Shown here: one piece after another, positions 34,026-42,159 of the stretch
How the letters are laid out: each line of letters opens with the position of its first letter
Numbering within the stretch: the first letter of the stretch is position 1
Assembly: GCF_011044175.1 (NCBI RefSeq)
Contig: NZ_CP049057.1
Coordinates: 2,185,501 to 2,249,500, forward strand
Direction of reading: 5' to 3'
Length of the DNA stretch: 64,000 bases
From: Rasiella rasia
GTDB lineage: Bacteria > Bacteroidota > Bacteroidia > Flavobacteriales > Flavobacteriaceae
The notes under the pieces: generated by a model
What the model was told of the DNA's origin: nothing
What the model saw: only the letters and a program-made list of their open reading frames with translations
Databases searched by the model: none
Made by a program: the position numbers and the translations under genes

Positions 34026-34694
34026 ATGATTCGTCTCAAAAACGTACTTTTTGTTACTCTTTTATTTTTTGTTTTTTCAACCGCTATAGCACAGCGAAAT
34101 TACGATGATTACAACCGCATAGGAATACAAGGAGGCGTATCTCTTTTCGATATTAGCACCTCAGACTTTGTAACAGAGCAACAAACAGGTTTCGCTGCCG
34201 GATTTACCACAAGAGGCTCTTTCAGAAATAACTTCGACCTTATCTACGGACTGACTTTTGCAAGCAACCAAATAGGTATCATGGGTAGGCCATTAACAAC
34301 CTCTCCTTTAGATGTTCAAAGTATAAAATATACCATTCCAAGTGTGCAACTCAACTTTTTAGGAAGTTATAATATTGTAAAACATCACTTTAGTATAGAG
34401 TTTGGGCCTATCTTAAATGTAAATGGTAAAATGAAACTAGACAGCGATAGGTTCGAAAATTATATTATAGACGGTTATACAACCTTGCGAGCCCAAGACA
34501 TTCAGGATATTAGTCCGATTAACTTTCATGTTATGGGTGGCGCAACGGTGGGTCTAGAGAGCTTTCGAATTAGCGCACAATACCAATACGGAGTGAGTAA
34601 TATGCTTTCTAAGCTAGATGATAAAAACTTAGAAAATGACAGTTTTGAAGGACATAGCTCAACAATTTTATTGATGGCTGTGGTGTATTTCTAG
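34026..34694 (+). CDS. Outer-membrane beta-barrel protein (copy 1)
   Basis: 222 residues with signal peptide ending ATAIAQ (about 22). It has the layout of the small 'outer membrane beta-barrel' family PF13568: alternating strands, IGIQGGVSLFDI near the mature start, GPILNVNGKM in the middle, and a C-terminal aromatic residue (AVVYF). It is the paralogue of the next gene (spacing 19 bases); both share RNNFDLIYGL/NFDIISSLSF, LNFLGSYNIVK/LSILGSYRIIK and the STILLMAVVYF/STSAVLLMTVWYF ends. Confidence 0.75.
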   Translation: MIRLKNVLFVTLLFFVFSTAIAQRNYDDYNRIGIQGGVSLFDISTSDFVTEQQTGFAAGFTTRGSFRNNFDLIYGLTFASNQIGIMGRPLTTSPLDVQSIKYTIPSVQLNFLGSYNIVKHHFSIEFGPILNVNGKMKLDSDRFENYIIDGYTTLRAQDIQDISPINFHVMGGATVGLESFRISAQYQYGVSNMLSKLDDKNLENDSFEGHSSTILLMAVVYF

Positions 34695-34713
34695 AATACC
34701 ATAACTTCGTAGA

Positions 34714-35454
34714 ATGGTAGTTAAAGACCTTAAATACCTTGTCGGTATATGTCTAGTATTATTTTTCTCGTCGGTTTATTCTCAAGAATCGAACAGTGAC
34801 GAACCCCAGACAGAAGAACGTAATAGCTGGAATTTTGGTGTGCAGGGAGGCTTTTCCCTTAATAATCTCTACTATAATACTTTTGGTAAAGAGAAAAAAA
34901 AGGAAGCCGTTGGTAACTTAATTGGCGTTAACGTAAGAAAGAATATCGTTGGAAATTTTGATATTATTTCTTCTCTTTCCTTTATGTATTACCAAGTCGA
35001 TTTCAATACAACAGGAACAACCTGTTGCTCGCAAGACAATTCAGTTTTTCTTTCGGGTGGTGAACTTACTACAGAGAGCCGAAATTTTCAGTTAAGTATC
35101 TTAGGCAGCTACAGGATCATAAAAGACAATGTAAGTATTCAGGCTGGGCCTACTATAAATTATAGTAGCGGCTTCGATTTTCCTCGCAGCAGTATTGGCC
35201 CGAGTTTTTTAGATGGTACGTTTAATTCAAGTGGCGGTAACGACTTCATTCAACTCGATTTAGAAAATTTAAGTCCATTAAATCTGTTATTTCAAGTCGG
35301 TGCTACTGTGGGCTTTGATAAACTTAAAATTACAGTGCAATACCAGAACGGACTTACAGACGTTTTTAGAAATGTTGACGTAAGTGAACGTCCAGAGATT
35401 GCCATAAAAGGCAGTACTAGTGCGGTTTTATTGATGACTGTTTGGTATTTTTAA
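34714..35454 (+). CDS. Outer-membrane beta-barrel protein (copy 2)
   Basis: 246 residues with signal peptide (about 1-23, VYSQ). Paralogue of the preceding gene, longer in the third hairpin, with a CC pair (TTCCSQ). It ends in WYF, the Bam-type C-terminus. The two stop codons of this gene and gltX overlap in the shared TTAA at 35451-35454, leaving no spacer and no terminator. Function unknown; a two-gene operon is likely. Confidence 0.75.
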   Translation: MVVKDLKYLVGICLVLFFSSVYSQESNSDEPQTEERNSWNFGVQGGFSLNNLYYNTFGKEKKKEAVGNLIGVNVRKNIVGNFDIISSLSFMYYQVDFNTTGTTCCSQDNSVFLSGGELTTESRNFQLSILGSYRIIKDNVSIQAGPTINYSSGFDFPRSSIGPSFLDGTFNSSGGNDFIQLDLENLSPLNLLFQVGATVGFDKLKITVQYQNGLTDVFRNVDVSERPEIAIKGSTSAVLLMTVWYF

Positions 35455-36959
35455 CAAGCTGCTATAGCCGCATTTATTCGTGTAATAGCCTCATCTTTCC
35501 CTAAAATTGAGATAATATCAAACACATCAGGCCCTTTCATTTCGCCCACTAAAGCAAGTCGTAAAGGCATCATTACTTTTCCAAACCCAATATCGTTGCT
35601 AGTTATCCATCCTTTTACTTTTTCTGAAATGTTAGCAGCGGTAAAATTGGTGATATCATTTAAATGTGCAACTACTTGAGTAAGTAGTGCTGGGGTTTCC
35701 TCTTTAAATGCTTTTTTAGCTGCTTTCTCATTGTAACTCGTTGGTGCCTCAAAAAAGAAACTCCCTTGTTCCCAAAGGTCAGAAACAAAAGTAGCACGCT
35801 CCTTAAGTAACGGAACAATAATAGAAACGTCTAACGAAGTTGTAACACCTTTTTCTTCTAAAAACTTCTTAAACTGAGCCGTTAGAACACCCTCGTCCAT
35901 TTCCTGTAAATAGTGATGTTGAAACCATTTGGTTTTCTCAGGATCGAACTTAGCACCAGATTTATTTACCCGAGTTAAATCGAATGCATCTACCAATTCT
36001 AGTAAGCTGAAAATCTCTTGCTCTGTGCCTGGATTCCACCCTAAAAAGGCTAGCATATTAAGCACCGCTTCTGGTAAATATCCGTCTTCTCTATAGCCAG
36101 AAAACACATCACCTTCTGAAGTATTCCACACCAAAGGAAAAACCGGGAAGCCCATTTTATCACCGTCACGCTTGCTTAATTTTCCTTTACCAACAGGTTT
36201 CATTAACAAAGGTAAGTGAGCAAACTGTGGGGCAGTCCATCCAAATGCTCGGTACAATAAAACGTGCAGGGCTAATGAAGGTAACCATTCTTCTCCACGT
36301 ATAACATGAGTAATTTCCATAAGATGGTCGTCTACAATGTTAGCGAGGTGATACGTTGGCATTCCATCACTTTTAAACAACACTTTATCATCTAAGACAT
36401 TAGTGTCTATCTGCATTGCGCCGCGAACGATGTCTTGTAAGGGTAACGTCTCGTCCTGCGGTGTTTTGAATCTAATTACATATGCATCACCAGCATTAAG
36501 TTTTGCAGTAACTTCTTCTTCTGAAAGCGCTAACGAATTATCAAGCTTTAGTCTGTTATGCCAATTATAAATAAACGTTTTTCCACTCGCTTCATGTGCC
36601 TGTCTATGTGCATCTAAGGCTTCAGAAGTGTCAAATGCATAGTAGGCATGCCCAGCCTCAATTAATTTATCTGCATACTCTCGGTACAAATCTTTACGTT
36701 CACTTTGGCGGTACGGACCAAAATTACCTCCAGTAACAGGACCTTCGTCTGCGGGTATATTAAGCCAGTTTAAGGCTTCAATGATATATGCTTCTGCACC
36801 TTCTACATAACGTGTTTGGTCGGTATCTTCAATACGTAACACAAAATCACCGCCATGTTTTTTGGCAAATAAGTAATTAAATAAAGCCGTTCTAACCCCT
36901 CCAATATGTAGGGGGCCGGTTGGGCTAGGAGCAAAACGTACACGTACTTTTTGAGACAT
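35451..36959 (-). CDS. gltX: Glutamyl-tRNA synthetase
   Basis: 502 residues from ATG 36959; the 21 extra residues of the longer frame are upstream leader. Class I synthetase with HIGH motif APSPTGPLHIGG (about 10-21), KMSKS equivalent KLSKRDGDK (about 263-271) and the anticodon-binding helical end. Charges tRNA-Glu (discriminating type expected, since glnS is present). Its promoter at 37012-37041 has the -33 element inside the upstream alkB gene. Confidence 0.96.
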   Translation of the reverse strand: MSQKVRVRFAPSPTGPLHIGGVRTALFNYLFAKKHGGDFVLRIEDTDQTRYVEGAEAYIIEALNWLNIPADEGPVTGGNFGPYRQSERKDLYREYADKLIEAGHAYYAFDTSEALDAHRQAHEASGKTFIYNWHNRLKLDNSLALSEEEVTAKLNAGDAYVIRFKTPQDETLPLQDIVRGAMQIDTNVLDDKVLFKSDGMPTYHLANIVDDHLMEITHVIRGEEWLPSLALHVLLYRAFGWTAPQFAHLPLLMKPVGKGKLSKRDGDKMGFPVFPLVWNTSEGDVFSGYREDGYLPEAVLNMLAFLGWNPGTEQEIFSLLELVDAFDLTRVNKSGAKFDPEKTKWFQHHYLQEMDEGVLTAQFKKFLEEKGVTTSLDVSIIVPLLKERATFVSDLWEQGSFFFEAPTSYNEKAAKKAFKEETPALLTQVVAHLNDITNFTAANISEKVKGWITSNDIGFGKVMMPLRLALVGEMKGPDVFDIISILGKDEAITRINAAIAAC

Positions 36960-37011
36960 GAAAAAAGATTTTATTGATTTCCGCAGTGAGGGAACTATTA
37001 AAAATTTGGCG

Positions 37012-37041
37012 CAAAGATACAATTCTATTGGCGCATCTCAA
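37012..37041 (-). promoter_or_regulatory. Promoter of gltX (TTG-N19-TATCTTTG), partly inside alkB
   Basis: Minus strand: TTG at 37041-37039, 19 bases, TATCTTTG at 37019-37012. It yields a leader of about 47-50 bases. The -33 element overlaps the last codons of the alkane-monooxygenase gene, which ends at 37025. Confidence 0.75.
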
Positions 37042-38065
37042 CAGGTATACGCTTATTCATAATTGAAAACCAAAGCGGCGGAATTAACGCAATTAACATG
37101 GAGGTAGGATAGCCATATGGCATTTGCGGACTCACATCATGATAGTCTAATACTTGGTATTTTTTGGCCGATTTGTAGTGATGGTCGCTATGGCGGGTGA
37201 GTTCATACAGCATAACACGCCCCATAACATGGTTGCTATTCCATGAATGAATTTCGCTAACACGTTCATACCTGCCAGATTTTGTCTTGTTTCTTCGCAG
37301 TCCGTAGTGTTCAATGTAGTTTATTGTTTCAAGAAGAATAGCGCTAGAAATGCCTATTCCTAGTGCTACAAGAAGCACCGCTTTTCCGAAGAAAAACAGA
37401 ACAAGCCCAAGATAAGAAAGCTGAATTATAGTATAGTACAACATATCATTCTGAATGCTAAAAAAAGATGAATTACTACGTTTTAAGAGATCTAATTGTA
37501 TCTTCCAAGCACTTACATATTGCCTAAACATTGAGGTAAACCAAAAGGAATATACTGTCTGATTGTATTTAGCACTTGCCGGATCTTCTGCAGTGGCGGC
37601 ATTGAGGTGGTGGCCGTAGTTATGCTCTACATAAAAGTGCATATAAAGCGAAGGGATTAGAAGAATTTTAGCCAGTGTTTTTTCCCAGCGAGTGTTGCGA
37701 TGGCCCAATTCGTGCGCCACATTTATACCATTCCCTCCAACTGCAATGCCTACGGAAAAGGTTAATCCAATAATTTCATATACACTATAATCAACCCAGG
37801 TTAAACTCCACAAAAACCATCCCACCATACCATATACCAGCGGAATGTTGAGATATAAGAGGAAATCGAAAAAGGGGTTTGTAAGTTTTGAAGCAGCCGT
37901 AGTAGGGTCTAGATTTTCAGTACGAACGGGAAGCAAAAGCTCTAGTATAGGAACAATTACAAAGGCAAAAACAGGTGTGAAAAAAGCCCAATTTCCTTTT
38001 AAGGTAAGTCCGATGATTGCAGCGAGCGGTATGGCATATGCAGCGAGATATTTAATGTCTTTCAT
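37025..38065 (-). CDS. alkB: AlkB-type alkane 1-monooxygenase
   Basis: 346 residues from ATG 38065 (start MKDIKYLAAY); ATG 38098 would add 11 residues. Six or so membrane segments. All four histidine motifs of non-heme di-iron AlkB are present: HELGHR (about 118), EHNYGHH with ATAEDP (about 145-158), NYIEHYGLRR (about 255) and LTRHSDHHYKSAKKYQ (about 292-307). NYIEHYGL is diagnostic for AlkB over general desaturases. Terminally hydroxylates medium-chain alkanes using rubredoxin electrons; no rubredoxin gene is visible in the window. Divergent from the DUF4175 gene. Confidence 0.9.
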   Translation of the reverse strand: MKDIKYLAAYAIPLAAIIGLTLKGNWAFFTPVFAFVIVPILELLLPVRTENLDPTTAASKLTNPFFDFLLYLNIPLVYGMVGWFLWSLTWVDYSVYEIIGLTFSVGIAVGGNGINVAHELGHRNTRWEKTLAKILLIPSLYMHFYVEHNYGHHLNAATAEDPASAKYNQTVYSFWFTSMFRQYVSAWKIQLDLLKRSNSSFFSIQNDMLYYTIIQLSYLGLVLFFFGKAVLLVALGIGISSAILLETINYIEHYGLRRNKTKSGRYERVSEIHSWNSNHVMGRVMLYELTRHSDHHYKSAKKYQVLDYHDVSPQMPYGYPTSMLIALIPPLWFSIMNKRIPVEMRQ

Positions 38066-38156
38066 ACAGAATACAGTTTGGACTTGTTTTTGATGCATAG
38101 GTAAATGAAATAAAGTTGTACTTTTAGAAGTTAAAGAGAAGTTACCCCCTGAATTC

Positions 38157-41100
38157 ATGAGCACATTTAGCATCATTCAGCAAAAGCTGGAACAATTTAT
38201 AAAAAAATACTACACTAATGAGTTAATCAAAGGTGCGATTCTCTTCTTTGCTATTGGGGTGCTTTATCTACTCATTACCCTGCTGGTTGAATACTTCTTG
38301 TGGTTAAGCCCAACTGGAAGAACAATTTTGTTTTGGACGTTTGTTGTTGTTGAACTTGGTTTGTTCGCAAGATTTATAGCGTTTCCGCTTGCCAAATTAT
38401 TCAAATTACAGCAAGGTATTTCGCAAGAAGAGGCCGCTAAGATCATTGGGAGCCATTTTCCGCAGGTTAACGATAAGTTGCTTAATGTAATACAGTTAAA
38501 TCAGAACTATCGGGAGAGCGAATTGTTAGCGGCAAGTATAGATCAGAAAGCAGGAGAATTACAACCGGTACCTTTTAAAAGTGCTGTTAACTTTAGTAAG
38601 AATTCTAAGTACCTTAAATATGCTGCAATTCCAGTAGTAATTTTTGTTCTCTTTACTCTATTTGGAGATAAAGATATTTTTAGCAGTAGCTATGAGCGTG
38701 TGGTTAACTATGACACTGCGTATGAGCCACCTGCACCATTCTCGTTTTATGTGGTAAATGATAATCTAACCGCCGTAGAGAACAAGCCCTTTACGCTTCA
38801 AGTTAGAACAGAAGGTGAAGCCATACCAGAGAATGCAAGCATTACCTATAACAATGAATCGTATTACCTAAAACAAACGGCACCTGGAGTTTTTGAACAC
38901 ACTTTTGAGCAACCATCGGTTTCTACAGATTTTCAGTTGCTCGCTAATAAGGTTACGAGTAAAGAATATACTTTAGACGTGCTTAAAACACCATCTTTGC
39001 TCGCCTTTGAAATGGTTTTAGATTACCCTGGATATACGGGAAAAAAAGATGAAATCTTAAAAAGCACCGGTAATGCCACTATACCTGAGGGTACTCGTGT
39101 GACTTGGAAAGTGAATACTAAAAATACTAGTGAAGTATCCTTGAAGACAAAAGACACAAGCTATTATTTCAGTAAAGAACAACAGGCGTTTAGCTACAAC
39201 AAAGGGGTTTACAGTAAACTTGATTATGCCATTACTACCTCCAATGAAAATTTACGCGATTACGAAAACCTATCGTTTACTTTAGGTGTTATTAGAGACG
39301 CCTACCCTGAGATTGAGGTAGAATCTAAGCAAGACAGTACAAATAGCCAATTAACCTATTTTTTAGGCCGTGTAAGCGACGATTACGGTCTAAGCAAGCT
39401 TCGCCTTGTGTACTTCCCAATAGGCGATGAGAGCAAGAAACAAACAGAAGTACTCCCTGTTAATAAGACCACTGTAGATCAGTTTGTTTATACATTTCCC
39501 GGAGAACTTCAGCTGGAAGATGGTGCAGCATACGAGTATTATTTTGAAATATTTGATAATGACGCTATACACAAGTATAAGTCTAGTAAGTCTGGGGTGT
39601 ATTCATTTAGAAAGCTTACCAAAGACGAAGAAGAAAAGGAGCAGTTAGAGAATCAGGACAAATCTATTAAGGGCATGGATAAAACCTTAAAAGATTTAAA
39701 AGACCAGGAAAAGACCTTAGAAGAATTATCGAAGCTTCAGAAGGAGAAGAAAGACCTCAATTTTAACGATAAGAAAAAGTTAGAGAACTTTATCAAACGT
39801 CAGAAGCAGCAAGAAGACATGATGAAGAAATTTTCCGAAGAACTTAAGGAGAATTTGGAAAACTTTCAGCCAGAAAATGAAGAGAAAGATAAGTTTAAAG
39901 AAGAGCTAGAAAAGCGTTTAGACGAAAATGAAGAGCGTTTAGAAGAGAATGAGAAATTACTAGAAGAACTTGAAAAGCTGCAAGAAAAAATTGAAAAAGA
40001 AGAGCTTACTGAAAAATTGGAGAAGTTGGCAAAACAAAACAAGAATCAGGAAAAGAATCTTGAGCAGTTGTTAGAGCTTACCAAAAGGTATTATGTAACT
40101 AAAAAGGCTGAAAAGTTAGCAGAAGAGATATTTAAACTTGGAGAGGAGCAAGAAAAACTTTCTGAGGCGCCTGACGATGAAAATACCGAAGAAAAACAAG
40201 AAGAGCTTAACAAGAAGTTCGACGAGTATAAAAAGGAAATGGAGGAGCTCCAAAAAGAGAATGAAGGACTAAAAGAGCCTATGGATATCCCTCAAGATAA
40301 GTCTGCAGAGCAAGAGGTTCAGGAAGAACAACAAAAGGCAAGCGAAAGTCTAAACAAGCAGGACAAGCAGAATGCTAAAAAGAGTCAGAAAAAGGCAGGT
40401 GAAAAAATGAAGCAAATGGGCTCTCAGATGCAAGCTTCTATGCAAGCAATGCAAGGTGAGAGTATCGAAGAAGATGCTGATATGCTACGTCAAATATTAG
40501 ATAATTTGGTGGTCTTTTCTTTCGAGCAAGAAGCAGTGATGGAAGACTTTAAAACGATAGATTATGGCAATCCTATTTTTGGAAAGAAGCTTAATCTTCA
40601 AAACGATTTGAAGTTAAATTTTCAACACGTAGACGATAGTATTTTTGCATTGTCGCTTCGTAACCCAATGATAAGCGGGGCTATAAACGAAACCCTAACA
40701 GAGATTAATTACAATATGGATAAGTCTCTAGAACGTTTGGCAGAGAACCAAATGCGTCAGGGGGTTAGCAGTCAGCAGTACACGGTTACTGGTGCCAACG
40801 AGTTAGCTATTATGCTGAGTAATGTGTTAAATTCTATGCAACAACAAATGCAGTCTATGGGTCAAGGTCAAGGTTCTGGACAAGGAAAAGGAAAGGGCCA
40901 GGGCCAGGGTCAAGGAAAAGGGTTTCAATTGCCAGACATCATAGAGCAACAGAAGAGTCTTGGTGAGCAAATGAAGGACGGCATTGGCAAAAAGAAGAAA
41001 GGACAAGGCGGTGGTGAATCTGGCGAAAGCGGCAAAGGAGACAGTGGCGACGGAGAAGCTGGAGAGTCTAATGGCTCTAAGGGAGAAAACGAACGTTCTG

Positions 41101-41639
41101 GTCAGCCGGGAGACGGTAAAGGAAAAGGTAAAGGCGAAGGAAAGGGTGAAGGTGAAGGCGGTGGCGATGGTAACGGGTCTGGAAATGGAAATAATCAAGA
41201 AGGTGACGGCGAGGGGTATAATGAGGACTTAAACGGACAGCTGTATGAAATTTATAAACAGCAGCAGCAACTAAGACAACAATTACAGGATAAGTTAAGT
41301 AAAGAAGGACTAAACGGTAGAGGAGGAAATCTTTTGAAGCAGATGGAGCAGGTAGAACAACAGCTATTAGATAAAGGTTTTAACGACAGAACGCTTGAAA
41401 AGATGTTAAACTTGCAGTATGAGTTGCTAAAGTTAGATAAGGCAGATTTTGAACAGGGCCAAGAAAGTCGAAGAGAGTCTACGAGTAACAGGACCAATTA
41501 TACCAATACACTTCGTTTGTCTCCAGAAGAGGTAAAGAAATTTTTTAATACAACTGAAATTTTAAATCGTGAAGCACTACCTTTAAAACCACAATACAAA
41601 GAAAAGGTGCAAGACTATTTTAAAGAAAAGAATGATTGA
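38157..41639 (+). CDS. Very large DUF4175 membrane protein
   Basis: 1160 residues. Three membrane segments lie near the N-terminus (about 24-46, 55-75 and 150-170). A long beta-rich periplasmic region (about 180-480) is followed by a highly charged Lys/Glu coiled coil (about 490-730). Low-complexity Gly/Gln/Lys (about 900-922) and Gly/Lys/Glu (about 988-1021) tracts and a short conserved C-terminal helix end the protein. This is the DUF4175 architecture of Bacteroidota; function unknown. A TACTTTTA box is at 38119-38126. It overlaps ybeY by eight bases, a common pairing. Confidence 0.88.
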   Translation: MSTFSIIQQKLEQFIKKYYTNELIKGAILFFAIGVLYLLITLLVEYFLWLSPTGRTILFWTFVVVELGLFARFIAFPLAKLFKLQQGISQEEAAKIIGSHFPQVNDKLLNVIQLNQNYRESELLAASIDQKAGELQPVPFKSAVNFSKNSKYLKYAAIPVVIFVLFTLFGDKDIFSSSYERVVNYDTAYEPPAPFSFYVVNDNLTAVENKPFTLQVRTEGEAIPENASITYNNESYYLKQTAPGVFEHTFEQPSVSTDFQLLANKVTSKEYTLDVLKTPSLLAFEMVLDYPGYTGKKDEILKSTGNATIPEGTRVTWKVNTKNTSEVSLKTKDTSYYFSKEQQAFSYNKGVYSKLDYAITTSNENLRDYENLSFTLGVIRDAYPEIEVESKQDSTNSQLTYFLGRVSDDYGLSKLRLVYFPIGDESKKQTEVLPVNKTTVDQFVYTFPGELQLEDGAAYEYYFEIFDNDAIHKYKSSKSGVYSFRKLTKDEEEKEQLENQDKSIKGMDKTLKDLKDQEKTLEELSKLQKEKKDLNFNDKKKLENFIKRQKQQEDMMKKFSEELKENLENFQPENEEKDKFKEELEKRLDENEERLEENEKLLEELEKLQEKIEKEELTEKLEKLAKQNKNQEKNLEQLLELTKRYYVTKKAEKLAEEIFKLGEEQEKLSEAPDDENTEEKQEELNKKFDEYKKEMEELQKENEGLKEPMDIPQDKSAEQEVQEEQQKASESLNKQDKQNAKKSQKKAGEKMKQMGSQMQASMQAMQGESIEEDADMLRQILDNLVVFSFEQEAVMEDFKTIDYGNPIFGKKLNLQNDLKLNFQHVDDSIFALSLRNPMISGAINETLTEINYNMDKSLERLAENQMRQGVSSQQYTVTGANELAIMLSNVLNSMQQQMQSMGQGQGSGQGKGKGQGQGQGKGFQLPDIIEQQKSLGEQMKDGIGKKKKGQGGGESGESGKGDSGDGEAGESNGSKGENERSGQPGDGKGKGKGEGKGEGEGGGDGNGSGNGNNQEGDGEGYNEDLNGQLYEIYKQQQQLRQQLQDKLSKEGLNGRGGNLLKQMEQVEQQLLDKGFNDRTLEKMLNLQYELLKLDKADFEQGQESRRESTSNRTNYTNTLRLSPEEVKKFFNTTEILNREALPLKPQYKEKVQDYFKEKND

Positions 41640-42048
41640 ATTTTATTCTGAGAATGACTTCCAATTAGAAAATCAAGAAGCTGTAGCTAAATGGATTTCT
41701 TCAACTATAAGACAATACAATTATGAGGAAGGGGATATTGTGTATGTCTTTTGTGATGATGCGTATCTCCATAAACTGAATGTACAGTTTTTAGATCACG
41801 ATACATTTACCGATATTATTACTTTCGATAATTCGTTAGGGAAACAAGCGCATGCCGAAATTTATATTTCGACTGAACGTGTTGCTGAAAATGCCGCATC
41901 ATTTAACAATCAATTTAAGGACGAACTCCATAGAGTTATCATACACGGAATATTACACCTTGTCGGACTTAAAGACAAGTCTCCTGAAGAAGAAAAAGCC
42001 ATGCGAAGTGCAGAAGATGAAGCGCTCACTTCCCGCGATTTTACCTAG
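41632..42048 (+). CDS. ybeY: rRNA maturation RNase YbeY
   Basis: 138 residues with zinc motif HGILHLVGLKD (about 105-115). The third ligand position has Asp rather than His, as in other Bacteroidota YbeY. It trims 16S rRNA ends and takes part in 70S quality control. It overlaps the DUF4175 stop codon (ATGATTGA), so the two are translationally coupled. Confidence 0.93.
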   Translation: MIEFYSENDFQLENQEAVAKWISSTIRQYNYEEGDIVYVFCDDAYLHKLNVQFLDHDTFTDIITFDNSLGKQAHAEIYISTERVAENAASFNNQFKDELHRVIIHGILHLVGLKDKSPEEEKAMRSAEDEALTSRDFT

Positions 42049-42103
42049 AGTCTTGATATTCAAAGAATTATATGTTTAAATAGCTGATTGTAAGATATTT
42101 ACG

Positions 42104-42111
42104 TATCTTTG
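42104..42111 (+). promoter_or_regulatory. -7 promoter box of mnmG
   Basis: TATCTTTG, 48 bases before the mnmG ATG and 22 bases before the parS-like site. A TTG occurs 13 bases upstream, shorter than the usual spacing. Confidence 0.55.
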
Positions 42112-42133
42112 CGCGCTTAAATCTAGAGAACAA

Positions 42134-42149
42134 TGTTTCACGTGGAACA
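42134..42149. promoter_or_regulatory. parS-like centromere site, left of mnmG
   Basis: TGTTTCACGTGGAACA matches the bacterial parS consensus TGTTTCACGTGAAACA at 15 of 16 positions. It lies in the mnmG leader, ten bases before the start codon. Confidence 0.75.
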
Positions 42150-42159
42150 AATATAAGAT

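Noticed and set aside
40827-41198. Long open frame on the minus strand inside DUF4175
   Set aside because: Antisense shadow of the low-complexity glycine tract; no start context and composition unlike a protein.
41120-41220. Lysine/glycine codon runs in DUF4175 as a CRISPR or DNA repeat
   Set aside because: Irregular low-complexity coding sequence with no fixed repeat and spacer units.
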